Positions 1 to 9,226 of a stretch of 64,000 nt of DNA are shown here, one piece after another. The stretch's first letter is position 1, and each line of letters opens with the position of its first letter. A program made the position numbers and the translations under genes. The notes below the pieces were generated by a model that did not search any database, was not told where the DNA came from, and saw only the letters and a program-made list of their open reading frames with translations. Origin of the DNA: Arcicella sp. (GTDB taxonomy: Bacteria > Bacteroidota > Bacteroidia > Cytophagales > Spirosomataceae); assembly GCA_025354645.1 (NCBI GenBank), contig JANXML010000117.1, forward strand, positions 1 to 64,000. The letters are read 5' to 3'.

Positions 1-87
1 CCCAAAAATAAGGCTAAACGATTGCTTTCAAAAGCTATCTTTGAAAAATATAAATTTGTCTTGGTAAAAAGCAGTTATTTTTTTTAA
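1..87 (+). CDS. C-terminal end of a CDS truncated by the window edge (product unknown)
   Basis: Frame 1 is open from base 1: PKNKAKRLLSKAIFEKYKFVLVKSSYFF followed by TAA at 85-87; same strand as the next gene. Confidence 0.4.
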   Translation, partial: PKNKAKRLLSKAIFEKYKFVLVKSSYFF

Positions 88-179
88 AATTAAAGATTTG
101 GGGATTAGCCAATTTTCAAAAAACTTGGACAACCCTTTCAAAGCACTTAATTTTGCAATTCTGTAAAAATTAATCGTTA

Positions 180-1310
180 ATGTCTTCCAAAGAAACTTCC
201 TTATTTTTCCCTAATCTGAACGGTGTTCGTTTTATTGCGGCTTTTTGGGTAATTGTTCATCATATCGAACAGTTTAAAGAAAAATTTGGCTACGATAATC
301 AACTATTTTATACTCGTTTTATCCGTTTAATTGGTCCATTGAGCGTTTTTTTATTTTTTGTATTGAGCGGATTCCTCATTACTTCTTTGTTATTGGTTGA
401 AAAAGAAAGAACAAATACAATTAATATAAAAAGTTTCTACATGAGAAGAGTTTTAAGAATTTGGCCTCTTTACTATCTAACAGTATTTTTGGGATTAATA
501 ATACTTCCGCAAATTCCATATCTTAGTATTGCTGGCGAAACAGAAATAATTAAAGTTAATTTTACAGAGAAATTAATTCTTTATTTATTAATCCTTCCAA
601 ATATTGTCACTGGTGTATTTAAACACATCCCTTATCTTTCTCAAAATTGGTCAATCGGGGTTGAAGAACAATTTTATTACTTTTGGCCCTGGGTAATCCG
701 TCAAACAAAGGCAACAAAATTGTTAACCGCAATGCTTATTTTCTTTGCATTATTTTATTTAACACGTTCACTAACAGTAATTTATATGTCAGAAACTGGT
801 TGGTGGAAGTACTTGAATGAGTTCATAAAATCATTAAGAATTACTTGTATGATTCTGGGAGCAATTGGTGCTTATTTTACTTATTTTAAATTGAATTCTA
901 AATTTGTTCAATTTATTTTTCATGGAGGATTTCAAATCTTTATCTATTTAACTTTAATTCTAATGCTGTATTTTGGTATATATCTATCTGGAATAAATCA
1001 AGAGATTTACGCATTGATTTTTACATTAATTTTGATGAATTTAGCAAAAAATCCTGCCTCAGTATTAAGTTTGGAAAATCCAGTTTTCAATTATTTAGGG
1101 AAAATCTCATATGGAATGTATATGTATCACACAATTGCGGTTGTGATTGGCGTTAAAATTTCTCATTCTTACGGTAATAGTAACTTTGTGAGTTATCCAA
1201 TCAGTTTTGTTTTAACCATCTTTATATCAGCACTTTCTTATGAATATTTTGAGAAACCGTTTTTGAGAATTAAAGATAAATTTACCACTGTAAAAAGTGG
1301 AAGTAAATAA
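180..1310 (+). CDS. Acyltransferase family 3 (OafA/YrhL-like) membrane protein
   Basis: N-terminal LNGVRFIAAFWVIVHHIEQ, FVLSGFLITSLLL and NWSIGVEEQFYYFWP motifs; multiple TM segments. Confidence 0.9.
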   Translation: MSSKETSLFFPNLNGVRFIAAFWVIVHHIEQFKEKFGYDNQLFYTRFIRLIGPLSVFLFFVLSGFLITSLLLVEKERTNTINIKSFYMRRVLRIWPLYYLTVFLGLIILPQIPYLSIAGETEIIKVNFTEKLILYLLILPNIVTGVFKHIPYLSQNWSIGVEEQFYYFWPWVIRQTKATKLLTAMLIFFALFYLTRSLTVIYMSETGWWKYLNEFIKSLRITCMILGAIGAYFTYFKLNSKFVQFIFHGGFQIFIYLTLILMLYFGIYLSGINQEIYALIFTLILMNLAKNPASVLSLENPVFNYLGKISYGMYMYHTIAVVIGVKISHSYGNSNFVSYPISFVLTIFISALSYEYFEKPFLRIKDKFTTVKSGSK

Positions 1311-1433
1311 ACAGACAAAATACAATTAACATTATTGTTTGGAAAATATATTATCTAAAACCTGTAAGTGCTTGGTAATCAAAATATTAAACTAAAATAA
1401 TAATTGATTATTAATATCTAATAACAATATAAA

Positions 1434-2681
1434 ATGACGGATTACGAACTTTACGAAGTAGTTTATAACAAGGCTTATATTTCATTGATTCTGTGCATAT
1501 TAGCATTTTTTGCTTTTAGATATAGGGATAAATTGGAAAGTATATTTCAAAATTTAGGTACGATAAAATCATTCGGTTTACTTTCGTTTATTTGTAGAAT
1601 TCTGCCATTTATAATCGTTTATATTTATTACGGTTTCGATGCACAATCAGACGTACAAATCTTCTGGAAATCCGCTCAACACGCTTCAAAATTAGAATTG
1701 GTTTATCGTGATTTTGACTCCGTATATTCTCCTTTTTTTTCCTACATCACTGCAATTCCTTTATACTTTTGGGATAATGCCAGAGCCATAACATTATCGA
1801 TGATCTTGATTGAATTGTTAGTATTATGGCTAACTATGAAAACGTATCCATCTGAAAGTCAACCTTCTACGTTGTTCAAAACACTAATATATTTACTACT
1901 TCCAGGACCATATATCTTCTGCGTTTTGGGAGGACAAGAAGATATTTGGATGTGGGGATTTGCTTGTTTGGTTGTGTATGCGTGGCAAAGGAAGAAATCA
2001 GATTTGGTGTTGGGAATTATTACTGGTTTAGGATTATTGACAACCAAAGCATTCTTTATTTTACTGCTTCCTTTGTTATTATTAAAAGTAAAGAATAAAA
2101 TGAAATTTATTGCTGGTAATGCCTTAGTCGGACTGCCTGTTCTATTAATTCTATATATTTTAGGTGGTGATTCTTTCTTGATGCCTATTCGATTGGCACA
2201 AGACCCAATGGCAGTGAATATGTGGTCGGTTATAAATCCATTAATTTGGGATTACGGAATTACAAAAAACATTAAATTATTGAATTGGATTGGTCTTTTC
2301 ATCATTTTAGGCGTTTCCTTATGGCAAACATTCAAAAGCCAATCCCTTGATATTAAGCAATTTATCCCAAAAATTTGGGTTATCATTTTTGGGATCATGA
2401 TGATTGTTCAAATTGGGGCTTATGCTAACTATATTTTCATATATTCAATGCCCCTCCTATTTTGTTTTAATTTTTTCAAAAATAAAACTTTCTTAATTCT
2501 GACATTTATTTTTCAAGGATTTGCCACCGTTCAACCTTCATTTTGGTTTAGAATTGGTAAACCTTTTTTACGATTTGATAATCTTTTAGGAGCAAAATTT
2601 GCCGTAGAATATGCCTTGGAAATTGTGGTTTTTGTGGGTATAATTTACTGGTTGAGCAAAGTCATGAAAAAGAAAATATAA
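1434..2681 (+). CDS. Polytopic membrane protein, mannosyltransferase/GT87-like
   Basis: Multi-TM ORF with luminal segment DVQIFWKSAQHASKLELVYRDFDSVYSPFFSYITAIPLYF, typical of GT-C/GT87-like proteins. Confidence 0.5.
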   Translation: MTDYELYEVVYNKAYISLILCILAFFAFRYRDKLESIFQNLGTIKSFGLLSFICRILPFIIVYIYYGFDAQSDVQIFWKSAQHASKLELVYRDFDSVYSPFFSYITAIPLYFWDNARAITLSMILIELLVLWLTMKTYPSESQPSTLFKTLIYLLLPGPYIFCVLGGQEDIWMWGFACLVVYAWQRKKSDLVLGIITGLGLLTTKAFFILLLPLLLLKVKNKMKFIAGNALVGLPVLLILYILGGDSFLMPIRLAQDPMAVNMWSVINPLIWDYGITKNIKLLNWIGLFIILGVSLWQTFKSQSLDIKQFIPKIWVIIFGIMMIVQIGAYANYIFIYSMPLLFCFNFFKNKTFLILTFIFQGFATVQPSFWFRIGKPFLRFDNLLGAKFAVEYALEIVVFVGIIYWLSKVMKKKI

Positions 2682-2742
2682 GGAATTATCAGTAAATCTA
2701 AAGAAGATTTTGCTCTTGCAATAAATATAAATTTCAAAAAAT

Positions 2743-3795
2743 ATGAAATCTCACAGTATTATTTTATTGCTTACGATATTATCGATCGTTCCTTGTTTTG
2801 CTCAGTCAAAAAAAGACCGAATTCAGTTGACTATTAAGGACAAAGAGCAGAAAGTAGATGTTTTGGTTGATGGAAAACTATTTACTTCGTATTTTTATCC
2901 AAGTGATTCAATCCTTAAAAAACCCGTTCTTTACCCAATTTTAACTTCTAAGGGAACAACTATTACACGTGGATACCCTTTTGCTACTCGTGCAGGAGAA
3001 AGAGTTGACCATCCTCATCATGTTGGAATGTGGTTGAATTATGAATCGGTAAATGGTTTTGACTTTTGGAATAATTCAACCGCAATTAAAGACCGCTCAA
3101 AGTATGGTACGATAAAACATACTGGAATTGTTGAAACCAATGGTGGCTACAATAAAGCAAATTTAGGCGTTAAAGCAGATTGGATTGACACCGACGGAAA
3201 AGGTAATACACTTCTTAAAGAGACGACTAATTATATTTTTCACGCCAAAGGGAACCAAAGAATTATTGATAGAATCACAACTTTAACGGCTCAAAATGTG
3301 GAAGTTAGTTTTAAAGATGTGAAAGATGGCTTTTTTGCCATTAGGGTTGCTCGTGAGTTGGAACATCCATCCGATAAACCTGATGTTTTTGTGAATGCAA
3401 AAGGCATAGAAACCAAGGTAGATAAATTAGACAACACAGGAATTACTGGAAACTATCATACTTCCGAAGGAATTGATGGTGAAGCTGCTTGGAGTACGAG
3501 AGGGAAATGGAATAATCTTTCAGGCAAAATAAAAGGTGAGGATATTTCAATCGCAATTATTGACCATCCAAGCAATGCGAATTATCCAACTTACTGGCAT
3601 TCAAGAGGTTACGGATTATTTGCGGCAAATCCTTTGGGTGAAAAAGTGTTCAGTAAAGATAAAAAAGAACTTAATTTTAAACTTGCTCCCAATCAATCCG
3701 TCACTTTCAGATATAGAACGGTGATAACATCTGGCAAAGTTACAGATGAAACTTTAAATAAATTAGCGGAAGATTTTGCGAAAGCTAAAATGTAA
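2743..3795 (+). CDS. DUF6807/PmoA-family secreted protein
   Basis: Signal peptide; GYPFATRAGERVDHPHHVGMWLNYESVNGFDFWNNS typical of 'PmoA family' (DUF6807) proteins. Confidence 0.75.
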   Translation: MKSHSIILLLTILSIVPCFAQSKKDRIQLTIKDKEQKVDVLVDGKLFTSYFYPSDSILKKPVLYPILTSKGTTITRGYPFATRAGERVDHPHHVGMWLNYESVNGFDFWNNSTAIKDRSKYGTIKHTGIVETNGGYNKANLGVKADWIDTDGKGNTLLKETTNYIFHAKGNQRIIDRITTLTAQNVEVSFKDVKDGFFAIRVARELEHPSDKPDVFVNAKGIETKVDKLDNTGITGNYHTSEGIDGEAAWSTRGKWNNLSGKIKGEDISIAIIDHPSNANYPTYWHSRGYGLFAANPLGEKVFSKDKKELNFKLAPNQSVTFRYRTVITSGKVTDETLNKLAEDFAKAKM

Positions 3796-3869
3796 TTTAC
3801 GCTTATTTTCGGAAATACTTCCTGTTTGATTTAGTCAAATTTCAAAGGTATTTTAAGTATAATTACTTA

Positions 3870-3933
3870 ATGCCCAGCGTATTATCTATGGTGAGGTTTT
3901 TATAAACCTTGCAACAGATGATATACTGGGCAT
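3870..3933. repeat. 30-bp-arm imperfect inverted repeat (long hairpin), possible terminator or MITE-like relic
   Basis: Left arm 3870-3899 ATGCCCAGCGTATTATCTATGGTGAGGTTT; reverse complement of 3904-3933 is ATGCCCAGTATATCATCTGTTGCAAGGTTT; 4-nt loop; several differences are G-U wobble-compatible. Confidence 0.7.
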
Positions 3934-4043
3934 TTTCTTGAATAAATAAATACCGTCAATCCATTTTAGTCAAAAACATTTATAATACAGTAAAACTTAT
4001 CACTTCTACATAAATAAATGATATTAAATTTTCAAAAATATGC

Positions 4044-4118
4044 ACGTAAATGTTATTACTATTTAATTATATTTTTCTAAATTTTCACTTTAACGTTGTT
4101 GTTTTATAACGTTTACGT
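4044..4118. promoter_or_regulatory. Inverted pair of LacI-operator-like motifs upstream of susC homolog
   Basis: ACGTAAATGTTAT (4044-4056) and ATAACGTTTACGT (4106-4118, reverse complement ACGTAAACGTTAT); 12/13 match, 49-bp spacing. Confidence 0.3.
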
Positions 4119-4393
4119 AATACTATTTTACTAAGTATTAATATTATTGTATAATTTATAATTTATTTGTTAAAAAACAATTTAACTTCTTAAATGTTCT
4201 TACTATATTTATGAATAATATTCATTTAATCGGCAATATATTACTTATTCTTAATTTAAAAAACATAATTTGAAATACAATTCCATTATTATCTCAAAAC
4301 AATAAAACAATAAAAGACTAATTTTAAGAAAAATATAAGCACCTTCTCCTTAATACTCAATTATTTATTTTAACAAATCAAAAATGTAAGAAT

Positions 4394-7300
4394 ATGAAAA
4401 AAACACTATTATTATTAAAATTTCTCATGCTTTTTGTTTCTGTCAATTTGGGGTTTTCTCAGGTATCTTTAATAAAAGGTAAAATTTCGGAAGCAACAGG
4501 GCAGCCTCTTTACGGCGTAAGTGTAAAAGTAAAAGGTAGTAATCAAGGGTCAACTTCAGATGATAAAGGCGAGTTTTCGATTAATGCAAAACAAGGAGCA
4601 ACTTTGGTTTTCAGTTACGTAGGCTTCAAATCGCAAGAAGTCGTTGTTGGAACAAATTCTAATGTGAGTATCACAATGCAGGATGATGTTAGTTCATTAT
4701 CGGAAGTTGTTGTGACGGCGTTAGGTATTACGAAAGAACAAAAAACGCTGAGTTATGCCACTCAGCAAATTAACACAAAGACATTTTCGCAGGCAAAAGA
4801 TTTAAACGTTGCAAACTCACTTTCAGGTAGAGTTGTAGGATTAGATATTGCAAGATCATCGTCGGGTATTGGTGGATCAACTCGAGTGGTTTTAAGAGGT
4901 GACCGTTCTATTAGTGGAAATAATCAAGCTCTAATTGTTGTTGACGGTGTGCCATTTAACAACAGTAATGGAAGTTCTGGTAATATCTTTGGAGGTAGAG
5001 ACGGTGGTGACGGTATTTCAAGCATCAACCCCGATGATATTGAATCAATGAACATTTTGAGAGGGGCTTCTGCAACCGCTTTGTATGGTAGTAGTGCCGC
5101 CAATGGTGCGATATTGATTAATACGAAAAAGGGAGTTACTCAAAAAGGCTATGGCGTAACGATTAACAGTTCATTTCAAGCTGAACAAGCGTTGGGTCTT
5201 CGGAAGTTTCAAAATGAATATGGTCAAGGAAGTGGCGGTGTTTACAGTAAGTTATCTGAAAGTAGTTGGGGACCTAAATTAGATGGACGACAAGTGGAGG
5301 CTTGGCAAAATAGTGCAGTAGGAGCTCCTGCAACGTATAGTTTCAGTCCGCAACCCAATACTTACACTGATTTTTATAAAACGGGAAGTCAGATGTCTAA
5401 TTCTGTTTCGTTTTCGGGTGGTTCTGACAAAATGCAAACTTATTTTTCATATACTAACGTTGGAGCAACTGGACTTGTGGACAATAATAAACTTCAAAGG
5501 AACATTGTGAATTTACGTATTTCAAATAAAGTGAGTGATAAAATATCAATTGATTCAAAACTTACTTATTTAGCTGAAAATATTGATAACAGAGGACAAC
5601 TTGGCGAAGTTTATCAAAATGTGAATCGCCATGTGGCTCGTATGCCAAGAAACATATCTTTGGAATCAGCACAGCAATTTGAATACACAGATGCAACTGG
5701 ACGTAATAAACAAAGTTACTGGAATCCAGGCTCAAATGGTGGACAAAATCCATACTGGATTAAGAACAGGACTACTTCAACTGATACGAGAGATAGAATA
5801 ACGGGTTTTTCTTCTTTAACCTATCAAGCCACTAAGGCATTCAGTGTGATTGCCCGTGGTAGCGTTGATAAATACGTTGATAAATTTGAAGGAAAATTGT
5901 TTACGGATACTTACACGATTGCTCAAAACGGTGATTATCAAACTTCTTGGTATGAAAATTCGTCAGTAAATTTCGACCTTTTAGGAATTTATAAGACTCG
6001 AATTAATGAAGCACTTGCCATTGATGCTATTGTGGGAGGTAACTTTCAAAATTTCTCAACACTATCTCAAAATTCTAATACAGGAGGCTTGAACAGAGAT
6101 AATTTGTTTATCACCACAAATGCCAGAGCTCCAAAGAATAATAGAGGTTCAAGTCAAAGCCAGAAACAAGGAGTTTTTGCCACTGCCGATGTTACTTTTA
6201 AAGATGCTTTAACGGTTTCTTTTTCAGCCAGAAATGACTGGTCAAGTACATTACCATCGCAAAATAGATCTTATTTTTATCCTTCTGCGGGTTTCTCGGC
6301 AATTCTTTCCAATTTATTTGAAATGCCAAGTAGTGTCTCATTTGCTAAATTAAGAGGTACTTACGCTGTAACTGGTAATGGTGCAGACCCATATTTGATT
6401 AATCAAACTTACACTTTTCAAGCGGGGGGAGATAATGGTTTTATTACTCGTGATGGCTTAAAACCTTTTCCAGATTTGAAACCAGAAATAACAAATTCGT
6501 TTGAAGTTGGTTTTGAACTTAAATTACTCAAAAATAGATTAGGGTTTGACATTGGTTATTATTTGAGTGATTCAAAAAACCAATTGTTCAAAGTGAGTAT
6601 TCCACCAGCATCAGGTTGGTCTCAGGAATACGTAAATGCTGGTTTAGTTCGTAATTCGGGCATTGAATTAACCGTTAATTTTAATCCAGTAAGAACAAAT
6701 AATTTTCGTTGGGATGTTGATTTGAACTATGCAAAAAATATTAATAAATTATTAGAATTGACTGATTTTTTGAAAAATTATGGTATCCCAAATGGCAATG
6801 ATTTTATGAATGATGTAAGAGCCATTGAAGGAAGACCATTGGGAGAAGTTTATAGTAGAGGTTATCAACGTAATGCAGCGGGTCAAATATTAGTAAGTGA
6901 CAAAGGAATTCCGAAAACAACAGATAGTTATAACGTCTATTTAGGAAATACCCGTCCAGATTGGATTGGAGGATTAAATAACCGATTTACTTACAAAAAT
7001 CTAAGCCTTAGCTTTTTGATTAGTGCAAGAATGGGTGGCGTTGTAACTTCATTCACAAATGCCGTGCTTTATGCTGATGGTGTTTTGGAAGAAACCCTTG
7101 CGGGTAGAGATTCGTTTGTTTTTGATGGTATTGTTGAAACTACAAAGGAAAATCCAGCCCCAACGGCAGGACAGCCGAATAAAGTTGCTATCAACGCTGA
7201 AAAGTTTTGGACAGTTGTAGGTGGCAGAAATACTCCACTTGGCGAAGTATTTACTTACAGTGCATCAAATATTCGTTTGCGTGAATTGACTTTGGGATAT

Positions 7301-7507
7301 TCTCTGCCAGCTAATTTAGTCAAAAATACTCCATTTCAATCGGCAACATTATCATTAGTAGGTCGTAACTTATTCTTTATCATGAACAATGCCAAAGGAT
7401 TTGATCCTGAAATGACGGCGGGTTCACAAAATACATCGGTTGGATTAGAAGGTTTTTCAACCCCTCCTACTCGTACGATTGGATTGAATTTAAACTTGAA
7501 ATTTTAA
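4394..7507 (+). CDS. SusC/RagA-family TonB-linked outer membrane protein
   Basis: Carboxypeptidase-D-like N-domain (IKGKISEATGQPLYGVSVKVKGSNQGSTSDDKGEF), SEVVVTALGI, plug domain GDRSISGNNQALIVVDGVPFNN and LRGASATALYGSSAANGAILI. Confidence 0.97.
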   Translation: MKKTLLLLKFLMLFVSVNLGFSQVSLIKGKISEATGQPLYGVSVKVKGSNQGSTSDDKGEFSINAKQGATLVFSYVGFKSQEVVVGTNSNVSITMQDDVSSLSEVVVTALGITKEQKTLSYATQQINTKTFSQAKDLNVANSLSGRVVGLDIARSSSGIGGSTRVVLRGDRSISGNNQALIVVDGVPFNNSNGSSGNIFGGRDGGDGISSINPDDIESMNILRGASATALYGSSAANGAILINTKKGVTQKGYGVTINSSFQAEQALGLRKFQNEYGQGSGGVYSKLSESSWGPKLDGRQVEAWQNSAVGAPATYSFSPQPNTYTDFYKTGSQMSNSVSFSGGSDKMQTYFSYTNVGATGLVDNNKLQRNIVNLRISNKVSDKISIDSKLTYLAENIDNRGQLGEVYQNVNRHVARMPRNISLESAQQFEYTDATGRNKQSYWNPGSNGGQNPYWIKNRTTSTDTRDRITGFSSLTYQATKAFSVIARGSVDKYVDKFEGKLFTDTYTIAQNGDYQTSWYENSSVNFDLLGIYKTRINEALAIDAIVGGNFQNFSTLSQNSNTGGLNRDNLFITTNARAPKNNRGSSQSQKQGVFATADVTFKDALTVSFSARNDWSSTLPSQNRSYFYPSAGFSAILSNLFEMPSSVSFAKLRGTYAVTGNGADPYLINQTYTFQAGGDNGFITRDGLKPFPDLKPEITNSFEVGFELKLLKNRLGFDIGYYLSDSKNQLFKVSIPPASGWSQEYVNAGLVRNSGIELTVNFNPVRTNNFRWDVDLNYAKNINKLLELTDFLKNYGIPNGNDFMNDVRAIEGRPLGEVYSRGYQRNAAGQILVSDKGIPKTTDSYNVYLGNTRPDWIGGLNNRFTYKNLSLSFLISARMGGVVTSFTNAVLYADGVLEETLAGRDSFVFDGIVETTKENPAPTAGQPNKVAINAEKFWTVVGGRNTPLGEVFTYSASNIRLRELTLGYSLPANLVKNTPFQSATLSLVGRNLFFIMNNAKGFDPEMTAGSQNTSVGLEGFSTPPTRTIGLNLNLKF

Positions 7508-7537
7508 CACAAATTTTCTCATTAAAATAACAAAAAA

Positions 7538-9091
7538 ATGAAAAACTTAAAAAAACTGATAATACCGTTAGTACTGTTAATTGTTGTTCTAATTAACAAT
7601 TCATGTACTGATAAATTCGATGAAATTAACACTGATAAAACTAAATTAGTGGCATTGGATGAGGCTGGTATTGGAAATGCTTTTGCTTCAGCACAATATA
7701 ATGCTTTATCAGTGGCTGGAAACTGGCAGTTATTCAACAGTCTTTTCTCGGATTTGCAAGTACAATTTTATGCAAACGTGGCTCCCTATTTTCCATCTGA
7801 CAGAAACGAAATGGTAGGAAACTGGTTAAACGGAGCTTGGGGTGGATTTTATGGAAGTGCAATTCCACCGCTATTGGGAGTACTTGATAATACAAAACCT
7901 GGTGGACCAAATGCAAATCCAGCCATTTATGCCATTGCAAGCATTTGGAAAGTACAGGCGTTTTTACCAAGAACAGATTATTGGGGACCAATTCCTTACT
8001 CAAGTGTTGGTAATGGTTCAAAAAGTGTTGAATATGACAGTCAAGAAGCAATCTACAAGGATTTCTTGGTTGTGTTAAAGAAATCAGCGGCTGATTTGCA
8101 AGCCTTTAAAGGTAAAAATGTGTTGGGATCAAATGATCAAGTGTATGGTGGAAATGTGGATAAATGGATTTTATTTGCTAACACAATGCGTTTGAGAATT
8201 GCCATGAGAATGTCTGGCGTTGATGCAGCAATGGCAAAAGCAGAAGCAGAATCAGCAGTAGCGGGTGGCTTGATGAATACCAATGCTGACGATGCTTTTT
8301 TGAAAGTAACTGCAAATTCATTAAATCCAATGGCACAAACTTCAGCTTGGAATGAATTTAGAATGAGTGCTGCCATGGAAAGTGTTTTAAAAGGATACAA
8401 AGACCCAAGAATCAGTAAATTCTTTGCTCCCGTTGCAGGTACGGTTGATACTTACAAAGGACTTCGTAATGGATATTCAACGGTGGAACTTGGCGAGAAA
8501 GAAAATACGCCAAGTGCCAATTCAAACGTAGCCAACACTTTTCTTCCTGATAATATGTTCACAACGCCATACGTAGTAATGTATGCATCTGAGGCACATT
8601 TTTTGAAAGCTGAAGGAGCACTGAAAGGTTGGAACATGGGACCTGGAACTGCCAAAGATTTCTATGAAACAGGAATCTCAACTTCGATGAAACAATGGGG
8701 TATCACTGACGTGGCAGCTATTGCAGGTTATGTTAATGGTACATCAACACCAATTGCGTTAACGGATAAAGTAAAAACACCTGCGTTAACGGACGTTCCC
8801 GTCAAATTTGGCACCAATGCAGAAAAACAATTGGAGCAAGTCCATACCCAAAAATGGCTATCGTTGTTCCCAAATTCATTAGAAGCTTGGGCTGAATATC
8901 GCAGAACGGGTTATCCTAAATTATATGCTCGTATTAACTCTTCTAACACAGATGTACCTGCCAATGCGATTCTCCGACGTGTGCCTTTCGTAATTGGTGA
9001 GAAAAATACGAATAGCAAAGGATTGGAAACAGGAATCACGAAACTGGGGGGAACAGATAATGCTGCGACTCGTTTGTGGTGGAATAAGTAA
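7538..9091 (+). CDS. SusD/RagB-family (SusD-like) outer membrane lipoprotein
   Basis: Lipoprotein signal (NNSCTDKFDEINTDKT), immediately downstream of SusC; YVVMYASEAHFLKAEGALKGW and SLFPNSLEAWAEYRRTGYPKL. Confidence 0.95.
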   Translation: MKNLKKLIIPLVLLIVVLINNSCTDKFDEINTDKTKLVALDEAGIGNAFASAQYNALSVAGNWQLFNSLFSDLQVQFYANVAPYFPSDRNEMVGNWLNGAWGGFYGSAIPPLLGVLDNTKPGGPNANPAIYAIASIWKVQAFLPRTDYWGPIPYSSVGNGSKSVEYDSQEAIYKDFLVVLKKSAADLQAFKGKNVLGSNDQVYGGNVDKWILFANTMRLRIAMRMSGVDAAMAKAEAESAVAGGLMNTNADDAFLKVTANSLNPMAQTSAWNEFRMSAAMESVLKGYKDPRISKFFAPVAGTVDTYKGLRNGYSTVELGEKENTPSANSNVANTFLPDNMFTTPYVVMYASEAHFLKAEGALKGWNMGPGTAKDFYETGISTSMKQWGITDVAAIAGYVNGTSTPIALTDKVKTPALTDVPVKFGTNAEKQLEQVHTQKWLSLFPNSLEAWAEYRRTGYPKLYARINSSNTDVPANAILRRVPFVIGEKNTNSKGLETGITKLGGTDNAATRLWWNK

Positions 9092-9112
9092 TAACTTTCG
9101 TGATTAAAATTT

Positions 9113-9144
9113 AAAAAAGATAGACAGCAATGTCTATCTTTTTT
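9113..9144. terminator. Rho-independent terminator after SusD gene
   Basis: Perfect 14-bp stem AAAAAAGATAGACA-gcaa-TGTCTATCTTTTTT, 22 bp after the SusD stop. Confidence 0.85.
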
Positions 9145-9226
9145 AGTTATATTGTATGCAATTGCAAATCCTATGTAAATGTTCTGAAACATTTTAAACA
9201 TTTATTTGGGCTAAAATAAAACCCCC

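Noticed and set aside
7734-8051. Antisense ORFs within the SusD gene (7522..7737, 7734..8051, 8137..8400)
   Set aside because: Shadow ORFs opposite a well-supported SusD-like gene; no domain signature or plausible start context.
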